The notes under the pieces were generated by a model. The model had not been told where the DNA came from, searched no databases, and worked only from the letters and a program-made list of their open reading frames with translations. A program made the translations under genes and the position numbers. This document shows positions 36,641 to 47,198 of a DNA stretch of 64,000 nt, piece after piece (position 1 is the first letter of the stretch; every line of letters starts with the position of its first letter). Source of the DNA: Alisma plantago-aquatica (taxonomy: Eukaryota; Streptophyta; Magnoliopsida; Alismatales; Alismataceae); assembly GCA_963693085.1 (NCBI GenBank), contig OY856409.1, positions 1,536,735,072 through 1,536,799,071 on the forward strand, read 5' to 3'.

Positions 36641-37707
36641 AGGACACAAAGTGAATAATTTGTACCCAAGAGAGATAAATGAAATTCAATGAAAGAATAT
36701 CATAAGAAACGGATGTGCTCGAAAAGTGTAAGGATGTGATATCTAGATAAAAGCTAGAAAGGATAGAGCCCTAAGTCAATCCTCAGGTCAGGTAGGGAGG
36801 ATTAAAGGTACATAAGACCAATGCGATTAGGAGGTTGTAGTGCCCAACTACATTAGACCATCAGGTCAGGAGTTAGATATCCATGTTTTCTTGAGACCCA
36901 TGGCTCAGGATATTGGCCACCTTTATGAGTCCATGAGGACCAAGGGGTAAATGTGAGAGGCACTCCCTAAGTGCATAAGGCCCATGAGCCAGGAGGTGAT
37001 CACCCCTAAAGTACATGTACCCCTAAAGAACTTAAGGAAATCACTAAGGCTAATGAGACATGAGGTAAAAGATACAAAAAGTCATGTAATAATGAAATCT
37101 TAAAGGGGTTGTACACAAATTCAAGAGTGAGAACGGAACATGACTTCAGGAAACATAAGAATAGAGGGGAACTAAAAGTATTCATTCTTTGGAATTATGC
37201 TGAAGTATAATTCAATGAAATATTAAATTTTATGATAATATCTGGATACACCATCTCTACTATTGGAATGGGTGAACTTTGTTTTTAGGCTGCAATCAAA
37301 TTCTTATTTCATCTTATTATGAGTGAGAGAGATTGGATAGACACATGTTATGCTTAAAATTGACATATGAGATTGAAAGCCTTAAGTTAAGTTTCAATGA
37401 CATGGTCTAGGGTTTGAGGGGTTACCTCACTCTTATATGAAAATAAATGAACAATAGGTTGGAAACCTAGGTGAAAGGGTGATCACCAGGTGAAATTGAA
37501 ATCACAAATGAAAACATAATCGCTAAGAGATGATATCATGTAATTACTAAGGATGTAGATATCCCTTTAATTGAATTCATGTACCCATCTTAGTAACACT
37601 ATGAGGAATTTTCATATCAATAAAGATATATAAGTAGGGTTGCTAACCCTAAGGTTTGTAGCTAAGTTGAGTAATCTTTCACCTTAAACTTGCTAGGGAT
37701 GAATTTT

Positions 37708-37738
37708 GGGGACATAATTTCTTTTAAGGAGGGGTGAA
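37708..37738 (+). promoter_or_regulatory. Polypurine tract region of element A
   Basis: GGGGACATAATTTC followed by TTTTAAGGAGGGGTGAA directly abuts the right LTR. The 'GGGGACxxAATTTCxTTTAAGGAGGGG' form is typical of Tekay/Del-type gypsy elements. Confidence 0.85.
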
Positions 37739-40700
37739 TGTAATATCCTCAAATTTAGTGATTTTTTGGTCCTCAAAAGCGTGTTAAATTTGGTGAATTT
37801 GAATTATATAAGTTTGAATTGGTTTTATAAGCAAAATACATAAATATAAATAAAGGAATAATAAATCTCTTCACCTTGTGGCATAGGTGCAACCCATAAT
37901 GTAAAGGCTTATAAGACAATTTGCTTTGCGAATAGGCTCATATGGCATAAGTTAAGAAAATAAGAGATTTTGAACACAAATAAAGAATGGCGACTTTGTT
38001 AATTATTGGAAACCTAAAATATGGAATAATATGCAAGTTTCCAAAAGAAAATAAGAATTGCAATATTTTAGATAGTTAGTTGGGTAGTTATCTAGCCAAG
38101 AATGGTAATACAATGTTTGAGGCATCAAACAAGAATAAATCAATCTCACTTTTTGTATAATTGAAAATAATAATGAAAAGAAGATAACTCTAGAATTTGG
38201 AACTAAAATGACTAACCAAGTGGTGTGGGTAATTAATTTAAGGATATGATAAAAGAGCAAGTTTCGTGCATAAACGTTATCCCAATAAACCCCACAAAAA
38301 AGATAAAGGTTGGGAAGACTTTAATAAGTTGCCCTCCAAATTTCACAGAAAATGTAAGTTCCTAGAGGCCTATAGAAAATCATGAAGATAGAGAGACTTA
38401 CTTGAATAATTGAATTATGTTCATTTTTGAATAGGGAGAAAATGGGCATATGGAAATATATTTTCGAGCCAATCATTCCCAATCGAAGATTTAGTTATCA
38501 TAATGTTCCCAACTAGAGAAGATATGAAGGAGTTATTGATTTTTATAAGTTTCTAAAAGTGAAGGATTAATTTAAAATTTAGTATCATATGTCACATTCA
38601 TTGCAACTAGGAAATTTAGGCCTGGAATTTATATGTCATGTGGCCTAGTGGCCGACTGATACTAAATCAATGACTCATGAGTACTCTTCCTCGTTCAGCC
38701 TAAAAAGGAAACTAGTTACAATGTAATGGTTTCCTTAGATACCTCTCTATGTCTCTCTCTCTCCCAAATCATAATTATCCCCTAAACATTTCCATTTGGC
38801 TTCAGGGGGAGAAATTGAAGATAACTATCCCTGACTCTCGCTTCTCCATGTGTGGATAGGTTTTCCCTAATCCATAGATTGGATTCAAACTGCATTAAAT
38901 AACAACCCGAACCCCTTGCTATGCCACTCGATATAAGGGCCTATATTCGGTCTTCAAGCAGAAACTACTTCATGGAGGTGATCCAAAGTTCCTTCAGGTC
39001 GAGAGGAGTCAAAAACCACCCACAATCCACTTCTATGACCTTTGTTTTTCCCCTATCTTTCTATTGATGAACCATGACCCTAGTTCCCCCTACCCAGACC
39101 CTCTCTATCTGAACGTGAAGCATCACCAAAAACTATATTTTGGGTAGTCATAAGTGTAAACATGTACCTCTTATAGGCTCATGCATATATCATGCAATAT
39201 ATTCTTCAAATATGTTCAAGAAATCCAATCAAAAAATCCAAACAATGCAACATCTATTATTCATGTATGGAAATCCTAAAGTGTCACCATCACAGTATTT
39301 AGAATTCACCCTACTCGAGTCCTAATCTAGTATTTTAGGATTTGGATGAGGAATAAGGGTACAAACCCTAATTTTGTTTCACATAAATCATTAGGTTAAC
39401 TTTAATTGTCTTATCTATTAAATCCTTTCATTATGTACACTTATATTAGTCTAAGGTCATTAAAGTTATCATCTTTAACTTCAATACCCTCATTCGTAAT
39501 ATGTATGGTTATTCACATTAGAAACGCTAATTCTACATCATTATTATTATACATGTTAAATCATCATTATATACCACAATATCAATTTACATCTCAATGA
39601 AACAAATGAAACATGATTAAAAACCTATTAATAAAAAAACTAGGATATATGTGCATTAATCACTAGTTTAACACATGTTTGCACTACCTTTAGAATTGGT
39701 ATATGACTTAGGCATCACTGATATGTTATTCACATACTTCTCATTTTTCTAATCAATTTTCTTATACAATTTATTTTCATTTGAGTTACCAATAATTTTC
39801 TAGATCTATTTCAAGTTATCATTATATGAAACAATTATTATCTGAAAAGTCATTAAAAAGCATATGACTTAAAAATAACCTCATGATCTAGGTTGGCCAA
39901 TGGTCGAGTGTTGTGTCATGTCTAAGAATCTATGTGGAGAGTCTTTGGTCCTGGGAGAATGGATGCTTAGGCCCAAGACCTTTGGACATATCCCCAAGGG
40001 CTCTTCCATAAAGCGCATCATGGTCCATCTTCCTCCTCACTAGAGTTCCTTTGTGTACATGTTTGACCAAGTCAGTCAAAAGGTTTACTTTGTATTCCAG
40101 GGCATCAAAACACTGGGACAAGGCATAGACCTCTCTGCCTCTCCTCCATGAACCTTTTCGAGGATTTCTCGAGGATTGATGATGTAAATTATTGAGTGTT
40201 TAATTATAATGCCAATGAGTATCACATAAAGAAATATATCCTATTTTGAACCCTAGGATGACACACATCGAGGGGTGATGCACACGAGCCTTGGAGGGAC
40301 AGTGGTCATACCCAAGATAGCACACCAAGTATGGGTTAGAATATGCAAAGAAAATGTTAGTTACCATTTGCATGTAATTGATATAAGTTCTTTTTTTATT
40401 TTCACACTTTTGCATGCACCCCATGTACACAATATATTTTGGTATGTTGATCCATGCTTTTATTTTACACCATTTTAGGTAAATGCAATATATGAAGATC
40501 TTGAGACTTGATGAATTAGATGAAACTACCTGAAGGCATTTAAGCTAAGTAAAGGAGTATTAGATAGATACTTCTTCTGATATGTACAATTATAATGATA
40601 GAAATTCATATAACTCCTCATAGGAGCATCTTGTGAACAATATTTTACTTAATGAAAATTATTTAATATTATTTATTATTTGGTAAAATCCAGATTTTGG

Positions 40701-40775
40701 GAAATTTTAGGTAATGGCTCTCAACTTTTTAGATCTTTCCTTAATTGGGGGATGTTGAAAAGTGAGGTTGTAACA
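37739..40775 (+). mobile_element. Right LTR of element A with internal inversion
   Basis: It begins TGTAATATCCTC and ends GAGGTTGTAACA, 3037 bp. 37739-39127 and 40154-40775 are colinear with the left LTR, but 39128-40153 is in reverse orientation. The TATA box has changed to GATATAAGGG. Confidence 0.9.
39128..40153 (-). repeat. Inverted 1.0 kb segment within the right LTR of A
   Basis: Read on the minus strand, this segment matches the left LTR continuously from about 22880 through the empty ATTAG site to about 34772. The two ends match at ATGGAGGAG...GACAGAGAGG (reverse of 40110-40153) and GTTAC.CTTATGA.TACCCA.AATATAG (reverse of 39131-39160). Flanks on both sides stay in the original orientation, so this is a simple internal inversion. 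Confidence 0.88.
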
Positions 40776-42175
40776 TGCGTGGAATTGTAATTCCACAAAG
40801 CTAGGGGCACTAACCTGCTCTTTTTTGATGTTTAAATGGTGTGTTACCATTTTCTAAGAATAAGTGTTGGTGGCCTTTTACAGAGTTATGCTTGTTGGAT
40901 CCTAGATGGGTGATACGATGCTCTAGAGGGGGGTGAATAGAGCTGAATGCACTTAAACAAAATTCATTAGACCTTCAAGATATATCACAAGATAAGGTTT
41001 CTAAATAGGTAATTTGAGTGAAACTAAAACATGCATAGCAAGGATGGGAGAGATTGAGAAAACACAAGAGGACAAGCTATTTAGAGTGGTTCCTCACTTC
41101 AAACTTCGGTCACATGCCTTTTGTGCTGGAACTGAACTTCAAGTCAAGCATGACCAATATAGAGTGAAAAAAAGGTGAGGAATCTTTCCACAATGACGAC
41201 GGTGCTGCTTGGTGGAATCAAGCAGGGATGAACAACAACGTCAGGGATGGTTTTGCGAAGGCGTTAGTGACGATTTAGTTTTTGGTGGTTCTTGGAAATA
41301 GATCGACAAGATGAGCGGCTACTGGAGGCGGCGAGGCTGCCGGATTGGGTGTTGTTCTTAGTGGTTTCTCACGTGGTGGTGAACGGAGGCATGAGACATA
41401 GCTTGAAATGGCTGGAGATTGGTGTTGATTTGATGCTTGGTGGAGGAGATGATGACAAAAAATCAGGGCTTGGAGACGGAAGCAGTGATCGGATCTGAGA
41501 AAATAGTTGTAACATGGTTGGTCGGTGGCGCACATGACATGAATGATTTAAGAAGTGAGGATGGTGACTGGAAATTGGGGCTTGAACCCTAGTTTTGTTT
41601 GTGCATATGGAAATTAGGGCTTAAACCCTAGTTTTGTTTGTGCATATGATGTGTGCTCTGAAGTACATGACGTGTACAAATGCACATTTCGCTTCCCTTT
41701 TTTATATTTTCCTTGCTTGATGAGGACATGACATGTTGGAATAAATGCATATTGTGCTTGGTTGCAACATATTCCAACTACTATTTCCTCATGTAACGCA
41801 CGCGGTGTGCAAATTTATAAACACCATGTGACTTTCCAATAAACCCCAAACTTTCCTTAAGTTATATTAAACACACAACATGTAAGTTTCTAGAAGATAA
41901 TCAACATTCAAATGACTTAATGGACACACTGTGTGCAAGTTTCTACACGTCATGTGACTTTCCAACAACTCACTTTTGCAATGGCACACGTCGCGTCTTA
42001 AAATGGACATGTCATATGTTATGGAGATTTTCTTGAATCGATATCTAGTGAGTGGAGACATGTTGTGTTTGTGTTTCACACATCATGTCTCATTGAATAT
42101 TTGTAGAACATGATTTTCTTTTCTCAACACCTACAATGATGATGATATATGCTCATAAGGGTCTAAGTTATTACA
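40776..42175. mobile_element. LTR-like debris, family unresolved
   Basis: TGTTGGATCCTAGATGGG at about 40892, followed by CTCTAGAGGGGGGTGAATAG, looks like a plant LTR start that reads 'gagggggtgaatag'. A GC-richer patch lies at 41200-41500. A ~39-bp direct duplication around AACCCTAGTTTTGTTTGTGC occurs at 41577-41652. On the minus strand TGTAATAACTTAG at 42175 could begin the 3' LTR of the adjacent pol element. I could not pair ends or find target duplications. No convincing gene. Confidence 0.35.
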
Positions 42176-42849
42176 TTCATCCATGGAAAATTTATTTTAG
42201 AAGAGTAAAAATTCTTGAGCTAATTCTAGTAAAGAAATCTATCCTAAATGTGGGGTCAACTCCCACAAGGTCCTCCAATTTGAGTCTAGAGTGAGACTAT
42301 AGATAGTAGTATCAATCATCTGAGAGGGAGCAAGAGGCTCCCTGGTCTATCTTCTCATCTTCAGTGTATAGTTTGTAGCATTAGCTGTTAACTTTGAATG
42401 AGGCTTCTTTTCCTTAGAACTCCACATTTTCATAGAGGTAGACCTTCAACACTAAGAAGGGACTGGAACATTTTGAATGTAACTTTCTTGGGAAAAATTT
42501 TCACTTGAAACGAAGATGTAGCACTAGATGTCCTTCTTTGAAATCTTTGGTATAGATCCTTTTATCAAGTCATATCTTTGTTTTCTCCTTATAGACCTTA
42601 GTGTTTTTACATGCATCTAATCTCAGCTCTTCCAATTCTTAGAGTTGCAACAATCCTTCTTTCTTCTGCTTTCTTCATGTCATAGTTGAGAAGTTTAACT
42701 TACCACAATGCTCTATGCTCAAGTATTACAGGTAGGTGACAAGACTTTCCATAGACCAACTTGAATGGAGTTGTACCTATAGATGTATTGCAACTATCCT
42801 ATAAGCTCACAATGCGTCATCTAATTTCAACGCCCAAATTGTTCTTGAG

Positions 42850-43047
42850 TTACAAACATTTTTCTAATATTTCCTTCAATTTCCTGTTTGAAATCTCAAC
42901 CTTCGATGAAGTTTGTGGATGGTATGGTGTAGAGATATTACGCTTGACACCATATTTACTCGGTAGATTGTTGAAATTTCTCTCATTGAATTGACTTATT
43001 TCCATATGAGATGAATGCTCTTGGAGCCCCAAATCCCAGAAAAACAA
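42850..43047 (-). pseudogene. Integrase core, C-terminal part
   Basis: YGVKRNISTPYHPQTSSKVE followed by ISNRKLKEIL matches the integrase segment with the catalytic Glu of the DDE triad (Gln-rich 'HPQTSGQVE' region). The frame is 65 codons, with flanking integrase similarity broken by frameshifts. Confidence 0.9.
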
Positions 43048-43134
43048 TCTTATGGAATAGCTTCATCACTGATTTTGCATCTAGAGCTTGAGTAGTAATA
43101 GCCTCTATCTACTTTGATACATAGTCACATGCCA

Positions 43135-43380
43135 CTAGGATGACCTTGTAACTGCATGAAGAGGGAAATTGCCCATATAGTCTATGCCCCATACATCAAT
43201 TACTTCAATATCTAGAATTGAGTTTAGTGGAATATCATCCTTCTTTGAAATCCCTCCTAATATCTGACACTTATCACATGCTTTAATAAATGCATGTACA
43301 TCATGATATAGAATTGTCCAAATAAAAATATGGTTGTAGAATCTTAGTTGAAGTCTCGTCTGGTCCAAAATGTCCTCCAT
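43135..43380 (-). pseudogene. Integrase zinc finger and first catalytic Asp
   Basis: CDKCQILGGISKKDDIPLN is the CxxC half of the HHCC zinc-binding region, followed by VIDVWGIDYMGNFP carrying the first catalytic Asp. The frame is 81 codons with no stop. The His pair is partly preserved upstream (HDVHAFIKAC). Confidence 0.9.
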
Positions 43381-43522
43381 AAGGAGAAGAGTGACATTCT
43401 AAAATCACACTTGGGATGTCCTCATTGGAAATGCATATTCTAATCATACCATCTGCACATTGCTTAAGCAATAGGGGATCATCCCAATAGTAAAATTTGA
43501 CATCATAAAGGAACTTCTTTTT

Positions 43523-43921
43523 CTATTGATAGGTGACACCTGGAGGAAGGCATCTGGTGGAAAGATAGTTAGCAAAATTAGCAAACCATGGTGTCACAAG
43601 TGATTTTACCACATAGAGCTTATCAATGGGTAGATTGTCATTAATAGGAACCATGTCCTTAGAACTTGTGGAGAGGCTTGAAAGGTGATTAGATACATTG
43701 TTTGATGTCCACTTTTTGTCTTTGACTTCTAAATAAAAATCTTCTAACAACAATATCCAATGGATAAGATGGGGTTTGGCATCCTTCTTACTCATTAGAT
43801 ATCTAGTTGCATCATGGTCTATATATGCAATGACTTTGGACCTCAAAAGATATTGTTGAAAATTATCAAAAATATAGACTATAGCAAGCATCTCCTTTTG
43901 CATAATTGATTTGAGCATCAT
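43523..43921 (-). pseudogene. RNase H domain of gypsy pol
   Basis: QKEMLAIVYIFDNFQQYLL and VIAYIDHDATRYLMSKKDA, then RWILLLEDF-like HWILLLEDFYLEVKDKK, are standard gypsy RNase H signatures (E-A-E region and T-D-H). 132 codons are open, longer than most fragments here. The frame's last ~30 codons run into a spacer before the integrase. Confidence 0.9.
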
Positions 43922-44351
43922 CTAATATCTTTTTTGCATAATGATTAACATGGAGCTTATTATCTTGCCTTTGTCCTAGGACTCCCCTATGGAATAATCA
44001 CTAGAAACACACATGAAATCAAACAAAGCACTCTAGTACGATGGTTGAATGATGGGATCTGAGATAAGAGCATCCTTTAATCTCTGAAAGGTTATTTTAC
44101 ATTATTCATTGAATATAATTTTGACATCTTTTGCTGACAAGGAGCATAGAGGATTTTCAATCTTTGAAAATTCTTTAATGAATATTCTATAGAGGCCCAC
44201 ATGTGCCAAAAAGCTTCAATCTTCTTTCACTGTTGTTGGAGTTGACATCTTCTCAATTGCTTCAACCTTTTCTTTATCAACCTCAATTCCTTTGCTTGAA
44301 ATGACATGACCAAGTATAACTCCAAATTGTACCATGAAATGATCTTACAAT

Positions 44352-44540
44352 TTAACACAAGGTTGATCTATGTACATCATGCAAAACTTTAGTTAAATTC
44401 AACAAGTAATCATCAAACAAGTTTCCATAAACACTAAAATCATCCATAAAAGTTTCAATAATCATTTCTATGAAATCAGAAAATATGGCCACCTTGCATC
44501 TTTGGAAAGTAGCAGGTTCATTACTTAACACAAAAGACAT
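44352..44540 (-). pseudogene. Reverse transcriptase palm with catalytic FMDD
   Basis: MSFVLSNEPATFQRCKVAIF corresponds to the 'MPFGLCNAPATFQRCM' motif, and ETFMDDFSVYGNLFDD holds the two catalytic Asp residues. 62 codons. Further RT similarity upstream (WQMCIDYRKLNKSTIKN, about 44690-44760) is in other frames. Confidence 0.92.
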
Positions 44541-44937
44541 TCACCTATAAACATACATCCCATAAGATCATGTGAAGGTTATTTTTTCATGATCAAGTGG
44601 ATAGATACAAATATGAAAAAAAATCATGAGTATCTATGTAAATAACCTAAATTAAAATGATTAGCAAGTCTCTCCAACATAAAGTCAATGATGAGCAGGG
44701 GGAGTTGTTTTTTATTGTGGATTTATTTAGTTTTCTATAATCAATACACATTTGTCATCCACTTACTACCCTTATTTGAATCAATTCATTATTGTGTCCA
44801 TTCATTACAGTGGTTCCTAAGTTTTTAGGTCCAACATGTATAACACTTAACAATGGGTTGTAACAGATAGGATATATTATCCCTGCAACTTTTAGCTTAA
44901 ATATTTCCTTCTTAACAAATTCCATCATGTTTTGAAT

Positions 44938-45144
44938 TTACCTTCCTAGTGGTTTTATGCATGGATTAACATCTTCTTCTACGTCTATGAAGTGCATGAA
45001 AATGGAAGGGTTATTTCCTTTTAAATCAATAGTTGAATAACCTATCACATATTTGTACAATCTAAGTTCTTTCAACAATGTACCTTCATGTCCTTGAGTC
45101 AAATTAGCATTTATTATAACATGGGAAGATAAATTTGTGTCCAA
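44938..45144 (-). pseudogene. N-terminal RT/connector segment
   Basis: LLKELRLYKYVIGYSTIDLK and NPSIFMHFIDVEEDVNPCIK match the stretch between protease and RT ('...KAIGWTIADIKGISPxICMHKIxLEE...'). 68 codons. Confidence 0.88.
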
Positions 45145-45730
45145 GAAAGCATACCTTACCCCAGTGGGAAGGGTTTATGTTCTACCTTTTTTTTGGAGTG
45201 GTGGTGGTTTCACCTACCTCCTTTTTGGTTGGTACTTCGTTGGATGATGAGTTTGGTGGGGCTTTAGAATTTTCTTCTCTGAGAACAATTATTGAGTCTT
45301 ATTTGTCCTCTTCACCTTCGAGATAATCAAAAACTTGTTCAAGATTGGTCTTGTCTTCTTATAGCAAAGTGTCAATGCTATTTATCAAACAAAGATATTC
45401 TTTAGTTTTCGGTGCCTTCATAACATCATTGATAGCTTCATATTCAATTCTGATAGTTAGTTTCCCTTCTCTAACATCTACAATACACTCTGTAGTCTGC
45501 AGAAATGACTCCAGAAAGGATTAGATTTTCTGGATCTTCGTGCATGTCTAGGAATACAAAGTCACAAGGAATGTAGAAATTCCCTATTTGGACCGGAATG
45601 CCATCAACAATTCCTCTAGGATATTTAATTGAAAGATCAGCTAATTATATCATCATTATAGATGGTTTTAAATATCCAAAATCTAACTTTTCAATAGAAA
45701 ATTAGGAATCAAGATGATGCTAGCACCAAG

Positions 45731-47042
45731 TGCTAGGAAATACAAACATAAAGTAAGGGAGTGGAAACAAAAATTATCTATATATATTCCCCAGAACAGC
45801 AAGATCGCATCAACTACTATGAAATAGCAAAAGATGGTTTAATAAGTTTGTACCTAGTCCTAGAGAAAGTCCAACAAAAAAAAACTCATTGCAGTGAAAC
45901 TATATTCTATTTTCTCTTGGACAGTGTCTGTGCAACTCCCGATCTTCACCATGGACAATAGAATAGAATGACGTCTATAGAAGTTCCTAGTCTCGCCATA
46001 CACTATAGGCTGACATTATCCTCCTAGCAGCAAAAAACAAAGTCCTCGCCTCTAGAGAAGTCCACACAGACCAACTAGAACTTTTCTCATTCTAGTAGAA
46101 TAGACAAGAAAGAGTTGTCCCTCCTGTTGGTGTACTATTCACCAACATAGTCTCCCGCAATGATCCCCATTTATTCGCTCCCTCACTATCACTCCCTATT
46201 CAGGTAAGACTTTCTTGGGCTCTCTTAGTTACCATAACCAAAGAGGACAACAATTTTTAGTGCCACTAATTCTCAATTGTGTGTGTTTGAAAGCTCACAA
46301 TACCCCTCTATTTATAGGAAGGGTTAGGGTTAGAGTTCCCAGTCATTGTGGGAGTAGAAGGGACCGAAAGATCATGAATTTTCACAACTTGCAAGTGTCG
46401 AACCAATCAATTGGAAATAGAACCAGTCATTTTAAACACAAGAAAGTCGACCGACAAAGTGAACCGATCATTGTTTCTATTTCCTAATCACATAGAATTT
46501 GGCAAAATTGTTGCCAATTAATGCACAACATTAATTCTTGTACCAATCAAATTAAACAAGTGAAACGATCAACTTTTCTCATGAATTTGGGAAAGTTACC
46601 AGACCTTCAGTTGGCATAGATAAGACAACCTATCATATAACCCAACCTGAGATGAGCAGTTCACCCAGTGAGATGATAGGTTGGTACCTCAATTCACGGA
46701 GAACTTAGCCAATTCAATTTTTGATCAACCTCGCACTCCAAACGGCCCATTCAAAGCTTGAGCCAACCGGTTTGCAGTTCAATAATCTAATTTGTTGCTC
46801 AAATTGACTACCTAGAAACTTTAGTAATCAATTCAATCATCATTCATGTTAAACTCCTCTTCTAGGTGAGTTCCTATGTGTGTGACCCTATAGGTCCCAT
46901 ATCACATTGGCAGTGAATGTTTATAACTAGCTTATGACATCACAAGAGATGAGTGGTGCCTAGTCACACATCAGTGATACCCAAGTTTATGGAAAGTTGG
47001 AGAACAACTTCAACCTAAAATATGTGTAACATGTTGCAGAAA
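45731..47042 (-). mobile_element. Probable LTR fragment with minus-strand TATA box
   Basis: Non-coding sequence between the pol relic and element G. The minus strand carries CTATAAATAGAGGGG (about 46304-46318), a strong plant TATA form, and the block 46820-46900 with GTGAGTTCCTATGTGTGTGACC recalls plant LTR downstream sequence. A short palindrome TTGGTG-CACCAA is at 46134-46154. I could not establish both ends or a duplication; candidate ends are TGCTAGG (45731) and GTGTAACA (47031). Confidence 0.4.
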
Positions 47043-47198
47043 TTATATAATTCCTTTGTCTATCATATCTTGAATGAACTTGAGGCACGGAAGCATCATC
47101 CTGTCAATGCTCAATTCATGTTTCTTGAACCAAGAGTAGACTGTATGAGATATATGTGACTTCAATATCATATATTGATTCCAATGTGCATGCGCATG
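47043..47198. other. Short unassigned stretch left of element G
   Basis: The minus-strand frame from 47249 to 47043 crosses the element G boundary at 47199, so its first third is LTR sequence. The remaining part (HELSIDRMMLPCLKFIQDMI) is not recognised. Confidence 0.3.

Larger units (their letters stand above)
35413..37738 (+). mobile_element. Non-coding interior of element A
   Basis: It starts with a decayed primer site and ends with a purine tract. There are no gag or pol signatures. The 63-codon minus-strand frame at 36350-36541 is not a recognisable gene. Local duplications around CAAGCCCCAGAAYGGGAAGG lie at 36449-36640. Confidence 0.75.
19440..40775 (+). mobile_element. Element A: nested, non-coding (LARD-like) LTR retrotransposon
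   Basis: This element is bounded by two ~3.0 kb LTRs with a 2.3 kb interior. The left LTR is in pieces (about 19440-19543, 21547-23497, 34371-35412); the right LTR is 37739-40775. The LTR 3' ends agree closely (GAAAAGTGAGGTCGTTACA at 35412, GAAAAGTGAGGTTGTAACA at 40775). A decayed tRNA-iMet primer site follows the left LTR and a purine-rich tract precedes the right one, giving plus orientation. The interior has no gag or pol, so it depended on another element. The first ~50 bases of the left LTR do not align, so the left boundary and target duplication are unresolved. Later insertions: an RTE LINE, solo LTR B, and element C inside B. Confidence 0.85.
42200..45730 (-). pseudogene. pol: Athila/Tat-type Ty3/gypsy pol relic (protease-RT-RNase H-integrase)
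   Basis: Pol carries the protease, reverse transcriptase, RNase H and integrase needed to copy and insert the element. Reading down the minus strand the domains appear in the standard gypsy order: protease (LGASIILIP, about 45690-45725), RT (44350-45145), RNase H (43520-43925), integrase (42700-43380) and a C-terminal GPFLVLKVYLYGNVEL segment (about 42430-42480). The FMDDFSVYG RT motif and the DVWGIDYMGNFP integrase phrase are characteristic of the Athila/Tat lineage. Many stops and frameshifts break it into short frames. Gag is missing: similarity ends at about 45730, where LTR-like sequence begins. It cannot be active. It may be the type of element that once supplied enzymes to non-coding partners. 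Confidence 0.92.
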
